From Corylus avellana (lineage: Eukaryota; Streptophyta; Magnoliopsida; Fagales; Betulaceae): DNA of 64,000 nt. The notes under the pieces were generated by a model, which did no database searches, was not told where the DNA came from, and worked only from the letters and a program-made list of their open reading frames with translations. Made by a program: the position numbers and the translations under genes. The stretch covers positions 6,067,416-6,131,415 of the forward strand of contig NC_081549.1 of NCBI RefSeq assembly GCF_901000735.1, written 5' to 3'. Positions 34,346-46,348 of this stretch are shown here, piece by piece (position 1 is the stretch's first letter; each line of letters opens with the position of its first letter).

Positions 34346-37300
34346 ATTTCAATTTTGTTTTTTTCGTTTTACTGTTTTACTGTTTTCCTGTTGAAATCCC
34401 CGCCGAGGCTGAATAGAAGATTTTTTGGGTTTAAATTACCCCTTTCTCGAGCATTTCCTACAAAGACATCGTGGCTCTTGCAATTTGCTGCCAATGAATG
34501 GCACTCTCTTTAAAGAATTTGTGTACCCTTTTTCTCAGTTCAGTAGAAATGGTAGAGATGCATGGCGCCGCCTCTGCTCTGCTCGTGGCGATGGCAAAGG
34601 CAATAAGAGTCACTTTCATCCACCAATGCAAAGTAAGTCAAATGAAGTACCTAAACAAGTGCATATGGGTTGTAATTAGTGAATTTCTTCCTGTGGCTGT
34701 GAGGAGTAGAGATTTACGGGCGTCATACATTTATAATATTTTTTTAATTAAAGAAGAGAAACATTATAGGAGAATCCAAATTTGAGATATTAGCACCAAA
34801 TTTGAGTCATTAGCTCCAAATTTAGGATGATTGAATCCCTTTAGGGTGATACCATCCCTAAAGGGTTAACTTTCTACCCCTAGGTTTTAATTTTGAATTC
34901 AAAATTAAGTTTTAAAGCATTAGAAACTAAATATTAACTCATAGAAATTTAACTAAAAAAAAAAAAAAAAAAAACCAAATGGGGGAAGAGAGAGATTTCT
35001 ACAATTTTTTTTTTTTTAATAAAGCCACGTCAAACTTTGGCAAACATTTGTCTGACTCTTGACAGCCAGATAGAAGGACTCGGCTGTGAGTACTTGGAGT
35101 TGGAGAGGAGGGAAGAGCTCCGTCTCCTCTCTCCTCCTCCCGCAGAGCTCCCCCTCCATTTTTCATTTTCCATTTTATTTCTTTTGGATTTTCCTTGTAA
35201 TTAGCACTAGTTTGGAACTTTTCTGTGTTCACACCATGATATGCAATGGAAATCTCATATTAATTAAAAAAAAAAAAAAAAAAGTGCATATGGGGGGGCC
35301 ACGAAGAGTATCTCAACGGCATGATTCTCATCGTTGTTGAGAATAATCTTTTATAACTCCACTCTAAAAGCAAGCGAATGCTGCATCAATAAATCAAAGA
35401 GACCCCCCTCACTTTCTCAAAAGCCCTTCAAGGACTAATTGTTTTGAGTAATTTTGGGTTTATTGTTAATGATTTCATTCATACACCTTTTGAAATAAAT
35501 TTCTCTTTATACTCAACTCAAGTGCTCCACTGAGTAATATAACATAAAGCACTCATAGGCCATAGCATTATTGAACACAATGTGTGTTCACCTTTTCCTC
35601 ATTCACACACTCATAATTAGTCACCTCAAATATCCATGGATGCCTAGAGAGCAGAAATGTACCACGATTTCAATGAAATTCGTGTTCTAATAGCTAGGTA
35701 ATCACTCAAAACACTTTCTTTTACATTTAGTTCAAATAGCATCAATAATGGGAGACTTATTATTATCTAAATGCAATAAAAAGGTAGCAATCGTGTTCAT
35801 AGAACTCTTGTCACTCTATATCAACACACATAACAAGGCACCTTAGGGGTGAAAGTCATTAGTCTTTGTTGCACATTACAGTATAGATGAATTTTCTCAT
35901 TGTTTCAACTTCCAACCAGTCCCACCTGTGTCTTTCCAGAGAAAGCAAACAAACCCTACACCTATTTGTCCCAACCTTCTTGCCCAGTTGCTTGGGCTTT
36001 GTTTAATAACCACTATTTGATTCATGTCATAGATTTCTCTTTAACAACCTCTCCCCAAGTCTTAATAAACTACACCCTAACAAGTTTGGATGCATAAGAT
36101 ATGGTAGTATAATCCATGAATATGCATAATAATCATATCACCTTCAATAGATATGATTATGTCTTTTACATAATCGTCCTGCATAAATTACATTTTACAT
36201 ATCCTGCCTCCACTTGATCTCAAAACCATATCTCTCAAATGTTCAAGCTTCTAATACTAGGTGAAGCTTTGCCTAAACAGTGCCCTCAAAACTTTCCCCC
36301 AATTGGAACACAAACCATCCAGGACAAATGCATGATGGAAACCATAAAAGATAAACAACACTGAAGATTTTAAGCATTCGATCTCCCTTTCCCTCTCTCT
36401 TCCTCCCCCTCCCCCTCCCCCACAAGAAGAAAAAAACCACAGAATAAACAAACATCAATCATATCCCAACCAGTGAAGCAGCCTTGCAGTCAGAAATTTT
36501 CAAACACAAAAGGTTACCACCAGTGTCCTAAAAGGTTTCCCCAAGAACACACACCTAAACTACAGCATGAAGGTACACCAAGTGCCTTAAACATGGTTAC
36601 CATCTCAAGTACTATATTAAAATTGACAATGTACCGCCACAAGGAGACTCATAACACATATTTACCACCAAAAACTACTTGTCAAAAATATTTTACCACC
36701 AAAAACCACAAGGCAATATATATTACCATTCAACTAAGCCTTAAACCCAACAACCTCACTGGAAAATTTTTATAGGAGGAAAAAAACAAGCTGGCTTAAT
36801 GAAAGTCCTTCTCTTAGTCGCAAGAGACTTTCCAATCATCCCCAACTCAACCAGCATCCATCAGACTAAGATAGTACTACACTTGCAACACCCCCTTTAT
36901 CTACCATTCAAGTATAGATCCATTGGCCAAACCAACCACATTGTTTGAACAACCTCCTCAAAATCTCTCTGATTTATCGAGCACCAAAGCCAAAATCTCA
37001 TCAAAAGTTCATCTCAAGAATGAGTTTAAGATTTACTCTTATCAAAAGTTAAGCTCAAGATTGAGTTAAAAATTTACTGCCGGTGGAGAGCCTTAGCTAA
37101 CGGGATTTAACAGACCTATAAAAATTTATTTCTTTGTTAAACACAACAAGCCATGGTATGAAAATCGAATTTCATACTACGTACCAACCATAAATCATTA
37201 AAAGATGATTGCAAAATATTAGAATTGCTCAATAACATTAATAGTAATGACCAACAATAACAAAAGAAATTCATATGTAACAGAAACCTCATGGTTTTCT

Positions 37301-37654
37301 CTTACCAAACGTGGCAAAAAGGCACTACTGTATTCCAATATCATGAATGCAGTACAAGACATAACAACATGATGGACAACACCAAAGTAGCCAGAAGCAT
37401 AATCTTAATAAGACACATCTCTCCCATTGACACCAAATTTCTAAGTTCAACTATGAATTTCTTATACTGAAAACACAAAAGGAGTGATGGTTCAGTTCGA
37501 AAGACAGTCTAGACGCAAACCACCCAATCAAGACATTCCACAACATTTAACAATGTGTCAATTAATCCGAACATTTTCAGTCATATTTCATTGCTGGGAA
37601 AAGAGCGACATCGACTAAAATTATACACTTGACCCACATTCTATCTCAAAAATC
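34346..37654. other. Intergenic, no gene seen
   Basis: AT-rich DNA with poly-A/T runs (34955-34974, 35009-35021, 35265-35282), a short hairpin of ccctttagggtgat/atccctaaagggtt (about 34840-34870), and a C-rich low-complexity tract at 36385-36422. Short open frames (for example 34425-34679 and 36473-36775) have no recognisable features. Part of 37100-37654 may be the 3' UTR of AHA1. Confidence 0.5.
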
Positions 37655-38909
37655 TCATATACCAAAACTAAAAACTGCCCGTATCTTGTTGAAAATAAGA
37701 TCCCGCCATCCCCTCTCGGTGTTCTCCACCACAGTCGAATTCCCATATCTGCAAACAAAAGCAAATCAAAACACAAGACAATCAGATCACCATCAGAGAA
37801 AAGAAAAACAATAAACCTCCGACACAACCGACCAATGAAAGATAAACTCAAACGAACCCATCAAACCAAACCCCACCTGTCTTCCTCAGGGACATCGGTA
37901 TGCGTCAGCTTGACAACGGTAAGCCCAGGTTCCGGCTCATCCAAAGCGAGTCTCACCTGCAACATTCATCAAAAACCCAGTCACTAAACCAATTCTCATC
38001 AATCAGTCATAACCTAATCAAACGAAAACTCACCGTGGAATGAATGCCATCGGCCCAGTTCCCGAACCTCCACTTCTGCACAATCAATTTCCCATCCTGC
38101 AACTCCACATTGGTCCCAGTCACCGACCCATCAAAGATACTAAACTCCCCACCCACCTCTTTGCTAATCCTCGCATTGCTCTGCGTAAAACCCTTCCACC
38201 GATTCTCATCCATCAGAATCTCATACAGAGCCCCCGCTCTACAGCTAAACTTCTCCGTCAAAGTTATCGTCTTGAACCCCTTCTTCTTCGCCTCCTTCTT
38301 CTTCTCCACCACCGGCTCCTTTGGCTTCGCCGTGGTCGCCGCCGCCGGAGAATCCGCGGGCTGAGCCTTGGGCGCGACCTTCTTGACCTCCAAATCTTCC
38401 TTGGCAGGCCCACCTTTAGCCATGCTCTCCACGTAGACCCTGACCTTCTCCAAAATCAAGGGCTTCCCTTTGGCCAGCATGGCCTCCTTGAGCCTCTTCC
38501 CAATGGGTCCCTCGTCCTTGACCGAGACCCTCAGGTCCGGGTCCTCGTCAGCGTTCTCGTCGGCGATGTAGGGGATCTCGACAAACCCATCGGCCTTGAG
38601 CAAGGACTTGCCGTCGGCGTCCTTGGCCTCGCCTTCCCAGGCGAGCGTAAGGCTGATCTCGTAGCCGGGGATGATCTTCCCCTTGCGCACGTTGACGTAG
38701 GCCTCGCCCTCGACCTTGTCGACCTTCTTGGTCTTGATGTAGAGGTCCCCCTCGCCGTCGAGGACGGTGAGATCCGAGAGGAGCTTGGTCAAGAGGTTTC
38801 TTGACCATTCGATGCAGTCTGTCTCGGCCCAGTGCCAGTTGTGGACGTTGGCGCCGTCAGGTCTGTCCTCCACGATCCATCTCTTGTCGCCCTCGCCGTA
38901 CTTGGCCAT
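37655..38909 (-). CDS. AHA1: Activator of Hsp90 ATPase (Aha1-type co-chaperone)
   Basis: CDS on the minus strand joins 38909-38034, 37956-37877 and 37748-37655, giving 349 residues, normal for the family. The N-terminal AHSA1 domain (about residues 15-160) starts with the family signature NVHNWHWAE, the NxNNWHW motif that stimulates Hsp90 ATPase. A Lys/Ala/Pro-rich linker (about 165-210, AATTAKPKEPVVEKKKEAKK) leads to the C-terminal Bet v1-like AHSA1 domain (about 215-345, FSCRAGALYEILMDENRW and IVQKWRFGNWADGI). The protein acts in cytosol/nucleus, binding the Hsp90 middle domain and speeding client cycling. A CT-rich leader ((ct)n at 38960-38982) precedes the ATG. Splice sites are GT-AG. Two exon-1 fragments lie about 4-7 kb to the left beside tRNA-Ser genes. 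Confidence 0.95.
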
Positions 38910-39419
38910 TGCCCAATGCTACAGAGCCCCAAAAACAAGGAACAAAAAGATAAGCAAACGCTGAGAGAGAGAGAGAGAGAGGTGGGAGAGTGAGGGAAAG
39001 TGGAGGAGAAAAATAGAGGGGGTTGGAAATTGTCTGGAGGGTTCCGAGCTTGGAAGGGTCTAGAACATTGAGCAATTGAGTTGGAGAAAGAATTTGGAAG
39101 GCTCTGGAGTCTATAGACGTTAAAGAACACCGCTGCTTTTGGAGATTGCGGTTAGCAGGATTTAGCTGGGAAGGCAGGCCGGGTAGGGAAGTTGAGAAAC
39201 AAAAGATTGAAGATAGAGATACTCTCGTTGTGCCTTTCGATTCTGGGCCTTTTTTCCGGTGGGCTTGAGAGTTGGCCTTGTTTATGACCATTCATGGGGA
39301 TGGCCTAACTCCATTTTGAAACAGCAGGCTATGGTTTAAGGCTTTAAGCCTTACTAGCATGTGACTTTAGCTTCATAAAGGGTAGTATTCAACCCATTAA
39401 ATTAAAATAAAGAATTTAA

Positions 39420-39897
39420 TAGGGGTAAAAAGGTAAGCGGCTATTAATCGCCCGCTAACCACACTAACCGTTAACCGCTAACCACTTTTGAACGGTTGAA
39501 AAAAATCGTTAACCGCCTAGGCGGTTACGGTTAACAGTTTTAGGTTTTGAAAAAACCGCTAACTGCAAACAATTAACCACTAACTGTCTTTATATATATG
39601 AAATGACATCGTTTTTGTGTTTAAATATATAAAAATCTAAAAATGATGTCGTATGTAGTAAGGTGTTATCATATTACCATAAAAACGACGTAGTTTTGGG
39701 TTTTTTTTTTTTTTTTTAATTCACTTTTTTATTTTAGAATTTTTTTCTTTAAAAAACGGTTAGCTGCTATTAAGGTTATTAACAGTTAACCGCCGGTTAA
39801 TCACATAAGCAGTTAGTGGATTTTACAAACCGCCTAGGTAGTTACGCTTATCGGTTATAGCCAATAACCGTTAACCGTAACCGCTTTTTCACCCCTA
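39420..39897. mobile_element. hAT-type MITE (478 bp) with 8-bp target duplication
   Basis: Ends taggggtaaaaa and ttttcaccccta. The perfect 8-bp duplication gaatttaa lies at 39412-39419 and 39898-39905. The interior has many AACCGCTAACC-like repeats on both strands, as in the 25741-26925 element, with a poly-T run near 39701-39717. No coding capacity. Confidence 0.88.
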
Positions 39898-39905
39898 GAA
39901 TTTAA

Positions 39906-41395
39906 TTTAGAGTAATGTTACATACTTATTTCATATCTCATCTATATATCATTGGATTGATGTGACAGTATCCTTCAACCTTCAGATCATCAGCTTTTAT
40001 TAAAAAATTAAATTAAAAAATAATAATAATAAAATTCAAGAGCTTATATGAGCACAGCCACATGAGCCCAATTGTAAAGTAGTGTTGGATATCTATCATG
40101 GGTTTCACTCAAATCAATGACCTGATCAATAATAAGTAATAACTACATCCACCAAAATCTCATATAAAGAGACAAACGCTCCCAAGATCTTTCGATTTTG
40201 ATATTTTAGCTAAGATTCAATCTCTCCCGCCACATAAAACGAGGAGCAACTATAGAGACTAGTTACAACAGATATTATTAAAGATGATATTGCATCAAGT
40301 GCAAAAAAAATAAAAGAAAATTGTCCTATCACTTTATTTCAATCCGAAAAGCATGCTAATTAAAGCATCAAAGTGTTTTTAGTTCCTCGAGGCTCAAAAG
40401 TCGACAGATCTGGTGATGACTTTATTTATTTGGCAAGTAGCCTATTGTCGGTCCGGACCAACCATATGGTTTCCTTATCCACATTTTTTTATCTTTTGCA
40501 TATTTGTAGCAAATTTTGTTTAAAAGAAAAAGGCTAGTGCTATAGAAGAAACAAAACGTTGTCGTGTTTTCACATGCATTCAAAGTGTCTGTTTTCATTG
40601 TAAAAAACAGTTTTCACTGTTTCGCATATCATATATTTGGTTAAGCTCTCCCATGGAATGTTGAAGAGGAAGCTTTGGAGCCCTCTCTCCAAAGCTCTAC
40701 GCCATGCTCTCCCTTCGGCCCCTTTCTTCCCAACCTATATATTCCACTTCACAATTTCACTCTCCCACTCACCATTTCTCACCCTCACATCCACCTTTGA
40801 TTTCAACATAAAGTTCATAAATTTCGATTTGGAACTTTCTTAGAATATCTCATAAATTTCAATTTTATCGAATAACTAAGTAATGTGAGAAACTTAATAT
40901 TCATGACTATCTTTAAAAATCATTAATTATATTTTTATTAAGGTGCTGGAATTGGGGTCCTGGCTAGACCCGCCGCTGGGTGTAGGCCAGACCCACGCCT
41001 GGGTTTGAACTAGACCTACAGTGCACGGTCTGGGTCGTCCAACTTGGGTCTCTCACAGGCAGCTGATCTCAATTTTTTTGTCTCTTTCCTTTCCACGTTA
41101 GTTTGTAAGGATTTATTTGTAAAAGCTTTCGTAAGTGTAGCAATTCTCATTTTTTTATTACAATCATTTACAAACTAACGTTGCAATTGATTCCCTTTTT
41201 CCCCTCCCTGCATTGATTAAAAAAAAAAAGAAAAAAAAGTGGCAATTGATATTATGTAATTTATGTGGCACATTGATTAGATGGTGTTTTTGACTTTTTG
41301 GTTGAGAAAGACTTGATATACACATAAAATTAGATCAAATTAGTTCAAATCTAAAACATTATCCCAAAATGCATTGTCAAACAAACGAGGTATAG
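39906..41395. other. Intergenic, no gene seen
   Basis: AT-rich DNA. A 68-codon frame at 40637-40843 has no recognisable feature. A short GC-richer patch with repeated CTAGACCC/CCAGACCC phrases lies near 40960-41040. Confidence 0.45.
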
Positions 41396-41954
41396 TAGGG
41401 GTGTTAACCCAGTCTGATTTCTCGGCTTTTGGCCAAAATTGGAAATCGGAACCGGGGTACCCCAGTTCTCAGTTTTGAGAAACTGGAACTGGAACTGGGA
41501 CCCCGGTCCGGTAATCAGTTTTTTTAAAAAATTAGTTTTTAGGCTTATTTTAGGTATTGGGCCTAAAATAAGCCTTTTTTTTTTTTTTTTTTTTTTCATA
41601 AGTTGACCCATTTTTTTACAAAATCTATTAGTCTCTTTGTCTAAATTAAAGAGGCTTTGTTATGATTGTTCCAAATAATTAAAAAATAAACCTAAAAAAT
41701 CAATGTTTTTGCCTATTTGTGCCTTAGAAATAAAAATTTAATTTTTTAAAATACCCTAAACCTAAACTTAAGTGTAAAATATATATATAAAATGAACACT
41801 CGGTTCCGATATTCCTGGTAAAAATCGGGTACCAGAACTAGAGTACCTAATTTTTGGATTTTTCAAACCGAAACCGAAACCGGGACCCCAGTTTTTCAAT
41901 TTTCGGTTTTCCGGTTTTTCGATTCTAATTTTTCGGTAATTTTTGACACCCCTG
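41396..41954. mobile_element. hAT-type MITE (559 bp) with CCGGTT-rich ends
   Basis: Ends taggggtgttaa and ttgacacccctg. The perfect 8-bp duplication aggtatag lies at 41388-41395 and 41955-41962. The sub-terminal regions are rich in GGTACC/CCGGTT palindromic phrases. The central part matches, in reverse orientation, the blocks inside Argonaute units A and B (about 24000-24425 and 26930-27360). Confidence 0.85.
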
Positions 41955-42090
41955 AGGTATAGTGTTAGGTGACTATGACATTAGATACCATCTATAAACA
42001 AAATCCCCGCCAAAATCCCCGATCAGACCAAGTGCCCAGACCACTCCTCTCTTTCTTCAACAGCTCCCCTTTGGCTTCCACGGCCACGAA

Positions 42091-45000
42091 ATGAACAAAA
42101 CGCAGCGTTTCAAACGAGTGGCGAAACACAAGCGACCGATTTCGACGAGCGAAGCCGAGGACGACGTCGTCGACCATGAAACCCGGCCGAGTCACCGCTC
42201 CAAAACACTGAGTTTTCGGGTCAAACCCAAACCCAAATCGAACTCGTTTCCAATCCCAGACCTCTCATTTGACAGAATGACAATCCTGTCTCCCGAGTTC
42301 TGTCTGATCGACGCTCTCGATCTCGCGCCGCGTCTGCTCGGCAAGCATCTTAGGAGGGACGACGTTGTTCTTCGGATTACCGAGGTAATTTTCTTTCCTT
42401 GACTTCCGTTTGTTTCCCGAGAAAACGTTGGAAAACTCACTCTGTCATACCATTTTGTCTTTCTTCCTGAAAATTGAAGCAATGTTTCGATACAACGTAA
42501 TATACATTCGTTAGTACATGGCAGGTCGAAGCTTACAGACCAAACGATTCGGCATGTCACGGTCGATTTGGAATTACAGCGAGAACAGCCCCAGTTGTAA
42601 GAACACGCTTCCCAGAGCATTCTGCATTGACTAAAAATTTCAAGCTCGTTTTCTTTTTTCCTTTATGTAATTCTTGTAAATTGTAGTTTGGAAGAGGAGG
42701 GCATGCATATGTGTATCTGTGCTATGGTCTCCATACAATGCTGAATGTTGTGGCTGACAAGGAAGGAGTTGGGGCTGCTGTCTTAATACGATCTTGTGCT
42801 CCCATAAGTGGTAATCATTTTCAAAGCTATGCTTCTTGTAGCTTTATTATCATTGGCTAGGTTTAAGCTTGTGTTGTTCTAACTTGTAATCATCCTATTC
42901 TATCACCGCTATTATTTATACATTTTTAGTCGATTGCGTCTATGGCAGGCAAATATCATGCCCTCCTTTGGTCACCCTTAAGACAAATTTACAACCCACC
43001 AATCCAATTTGGAAATTGTTAGGTATTCAGACACCTTGGGGAGTTGTCGACTGGGTAAGAAGATCAAGAACCCTACATAACTCCAACATGAACCCTGGTT
43101 TGGATATCACTTGTTAGGCAATGAAACAAAATTTGGGGAACTCTTAAGTGAGAAGATGATATGAATGTCGGGACACCAATTCAATCCAAAAGTTTTAAGT
43201 CTACAGGTTTGGGTTAAGAATGTTATATTAACCACATACTTTTGTTGTTATTACTCAATGTGAGATTTCATCACATGTGAAACTCTGACAGTAATTGATC
43301 AAATACTCACAAATATGCACCCCGATTTCGTGGAGATGATTATCCAAATCTTTTAGTTAGTTTCCATACTATTTCGATAAAGAAATACATTAAAAGAGAG
43401 ATTATTTGAAGAGTTGGGTTGGCTACTTAAAAGCCTAGTTCACTTACTGTAGAAAGTAACCAAATTTATCTGTGGTGGTGCTTTTCCGAATAAAATTTAC
43501 ATGGGAGGAAAGAATGTTACTACCTGAATCCTAATTGAAGCTTCAACTTTTGGAATGAGACTTGTGCAGCAACACTTTGCAACAATATGGAGATTTTAGA
43601 ATTGTAGAGGAGAAAACAAAACAATTATTAATATCCTTGTTACTTGGATTTCAGCTGTTAACTAACTTTTTGCTTATTAATTTTTCTTCTCCCTTTTGTT
43701 CCTTGGATGTACATTGCATAAACTTGCACAAGGACAAGGAACCTTTGTTCTATCCTTATGTAGTCTATCTTTTTTTGTAAAAAGATCTTGCTACTATTTC
43801 TAAAAGGGCATCTTTATCATCATTAATAACATCATAGGATTGGACACCATTCAGCACCGTCGAGGTCAGAAAACTGACAAGCCTGTTCTTCTTACTGGAC
43901 CTGGAAAGGTCAGTTTTTTTTTTTTTTTTTTGTATATTTTATTTAACAGGTCACAAGTTTGAAATAAAGGCTAATCTTTGCTGTGGATCAGTCAGTGGAG
44001 TACTGTTAAGTCAATATATGTGAAAATCTGTGAATACATATATCTGTGACTACATATATTTGGCATTAAATGCGTATGGAATCTGTAATTAAATCTGCCT
44101 GATTATTGGTAGAAAATGTGCCTTATTAATTAGAGAAATTCTTTGAATTGGAACACTACAATTTTCAGATGAATATAATGTGATTGTAAGTAGCTATTCT
44201 AATTATTAACTTTTCTTATATGCAATTCCTTCTATAATACTGGCTTTCAGTAAATATGATGTGTTTAATCAATGCTTTTAGTTATGTGTCTGACACGATC
44301 ATCTCTAATGAGTAATGAAATTGCCAAATGTTTTTCTGATATAGAAGGGGCAAAAGGCTGGAGAGTTTCACTGAGAAATGCAACTGAGGAAAGTAATTTC
44401 ATTTACAACATGTATTAAAATTGACACTAGTGTTTAGTAGCATTGATATAACAGAACCATGAAACTTTTATGGGACACCCAAAAAAATACAATAAAAATA
44501 AAACCTAGAAATTTCAAGCGATCCATGACAGAGGGGTTGTGTGAGTCAAATCAGAAAAATTACAATGTTCACTTACAAAAAGAAGAAGAAGAGAGAATTA
44601 CAGTGTTGAACAAAAGAAGTGTAATGTTAACACTGATCTCTGTATTCGCATTGCCATTGAGTAGCTGTGTTGTAGACCAAAAATTGCCATCAAAGAAGGC
44701 GGGATTAGGATGTTTATAAGCTTCTTTTTGCTTTTTACTTTTGTTAATCAAGTGGTTCTGGCCCTTTTGCTTGGAACTTCTCAAATATTAGTTTCACCAT
44801 CTTATTTAAACTGAATGGATTATATAATTTAAGCAGGTCCAACTGCTGAAGTTACCCTCAGATTTGTAGCCGAGATTGACAAATATGATTATCAATGTAT
44901 ATAATTGTTATCCATAATATGATGAGCATTTGGAAGTTTCTCTCTTTTACTGGTTGAATGAGTCTGGAGCCATAGTAATAGCTGTCAGTAATGCCTTGCT

Positions 45001-45780
45001 CTTCGTAACATTAGAGGCTGTACTAGGAAGTTTGAGTTTATATAGAAATTGCAAAGTAACATAACTACATTTTTGAAAGTTGTTTGGCTGCCATGACATA
45101 CTGGAAAAACTGATTATGGATGGACGACATGTTCTTGAAGGTCACTGAGTTAGTTTTGATGACTTTATATGCTGCTTTATCGGATTCTGGGTATTCAATT
45201 TCTTAATATCTATATTTCCCCATTTTAGATTGGTCAAGCTCTGGGTCTGTCAACAGAATGGTCTAACCATTGCCTCTATGCTCCTGGTAAGCTCTGAAGC
45301 TCACCGATTGTACCGAATTGAATCTTCATTTCATGTTCATGATTTAAATTTGGTACATCTAAAGGTCCATCTGAAATCAATATTAGCACGTCTTTTAAAA
45401 ATTTAAATAATATAGAATCATGTATACCGTTAAATATATTAACTTTGACTATGAATAGAGAGTATCCTTATCTCTGATTGTACCTTTTGAACTTTGAACT
45501 TGATTAAAAGACTTTATGTAATTCTGAAACGAATAAAGGGTGTGGTGCAGGTGGTTTAGAACTCTTGGATGGTCCAGAGCCTGAAAAGATACTGATAGGT
45601 CCACGTGTTGGTATTGAATATGCTTTGCCTGAGCATGTCAATGCTTTATGGAGATTTGCCATTGCGGATACCCCTTGGATAAGTTCTCCCAAAAACACCC
45701 TGAGGTCGCCCCGATCTAATTGTCCATCACTGCAACTCCAAAATGGAGTGGGAAAGAAACCTCATCTCATGAGAATGTAA
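42091..45780 (+). CDS. MAG: DNA-3-methyladenine glycosylase (AAG/MPG family)
   Basis: Six exons: 42091-42384, 42525-42596, 42687-42810, 43838-43908, 45229-45286 and 45551-45780, giving 282 residues. Phases fit and all sites are GT-AG. The basic N-terminus (residues 1-55, rich in Lys/Arg, KHKRP) may serve nuclear targeting. The glycosylase fold follows: [13 protein letters not shown], then [15 protein letters not shown] with the Glu matching human AAG Glu125, then [20 protein letters not shown] containing the base-flipping Tyr and Asn region, then [15 protein letters not shown] and GPRVGIEYA. The enzyme removes alkylated purines (3-methyladenine and related lesions) in base-excision repair. 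The family is single-domain and this length is normal. The ending [16 protein letters not shown] is less conserved. Confidence 0.93.
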
Positions 45781-46348
45781 AATATGAAAATATGTAATAT
45801 TTAAAGAAAAGAAAGATGTAGCTATACCCCTTTTTTGTTCTGGATTGGGTATACATATTTGTTTTAGAGAATAACTTCTAGAAGGACTTGGCACAAATCA
45901 AGTACTTCATGCCTTTCATTGAGAGGATAATACATTAGCATAGAACAACAAAAGTAAATATTGTGAAAACACTCCATCCCTTATCTACAAAATTCAAAAA
46001 AACCATGAAATAAATAAGAAATCAAAATAGAAAGACAAAGATTTGGTGTCCCAATTTTGTTATTTCAAGCTGATGTGTCATCCTCTTAATGGATGGCACA
46101 AAAGACTTGATTTGTACCAAGTTCTTATAAAATTTATTTTTGATATGAGATTCAATTTATTGTGGATAAACGATTTCTGCGATTAAAGAATCTTTTATAA
46201 TTTGTTTTAAATTTTTTTGAAAGAAGTAGGTGCCGATATCCTAGGTTGTTTTTATCTTTGCTCTTGTTAGCTAAGAGACTTCTAAACCAATCATGATAAC
46301 ACAATAAAAGCCCTAGTGTTTCTTGAGTAGTAGGTCTGACCAATCTTC

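Noticed and set aside
34425..34785. Overlapping plus-strand frames of 84 and 95 codons after tRNA copy 3
   Set aside because: No recognisable motif and mutually overlapping frames. The region is the ordinary downstream flank of the tRNA gene.
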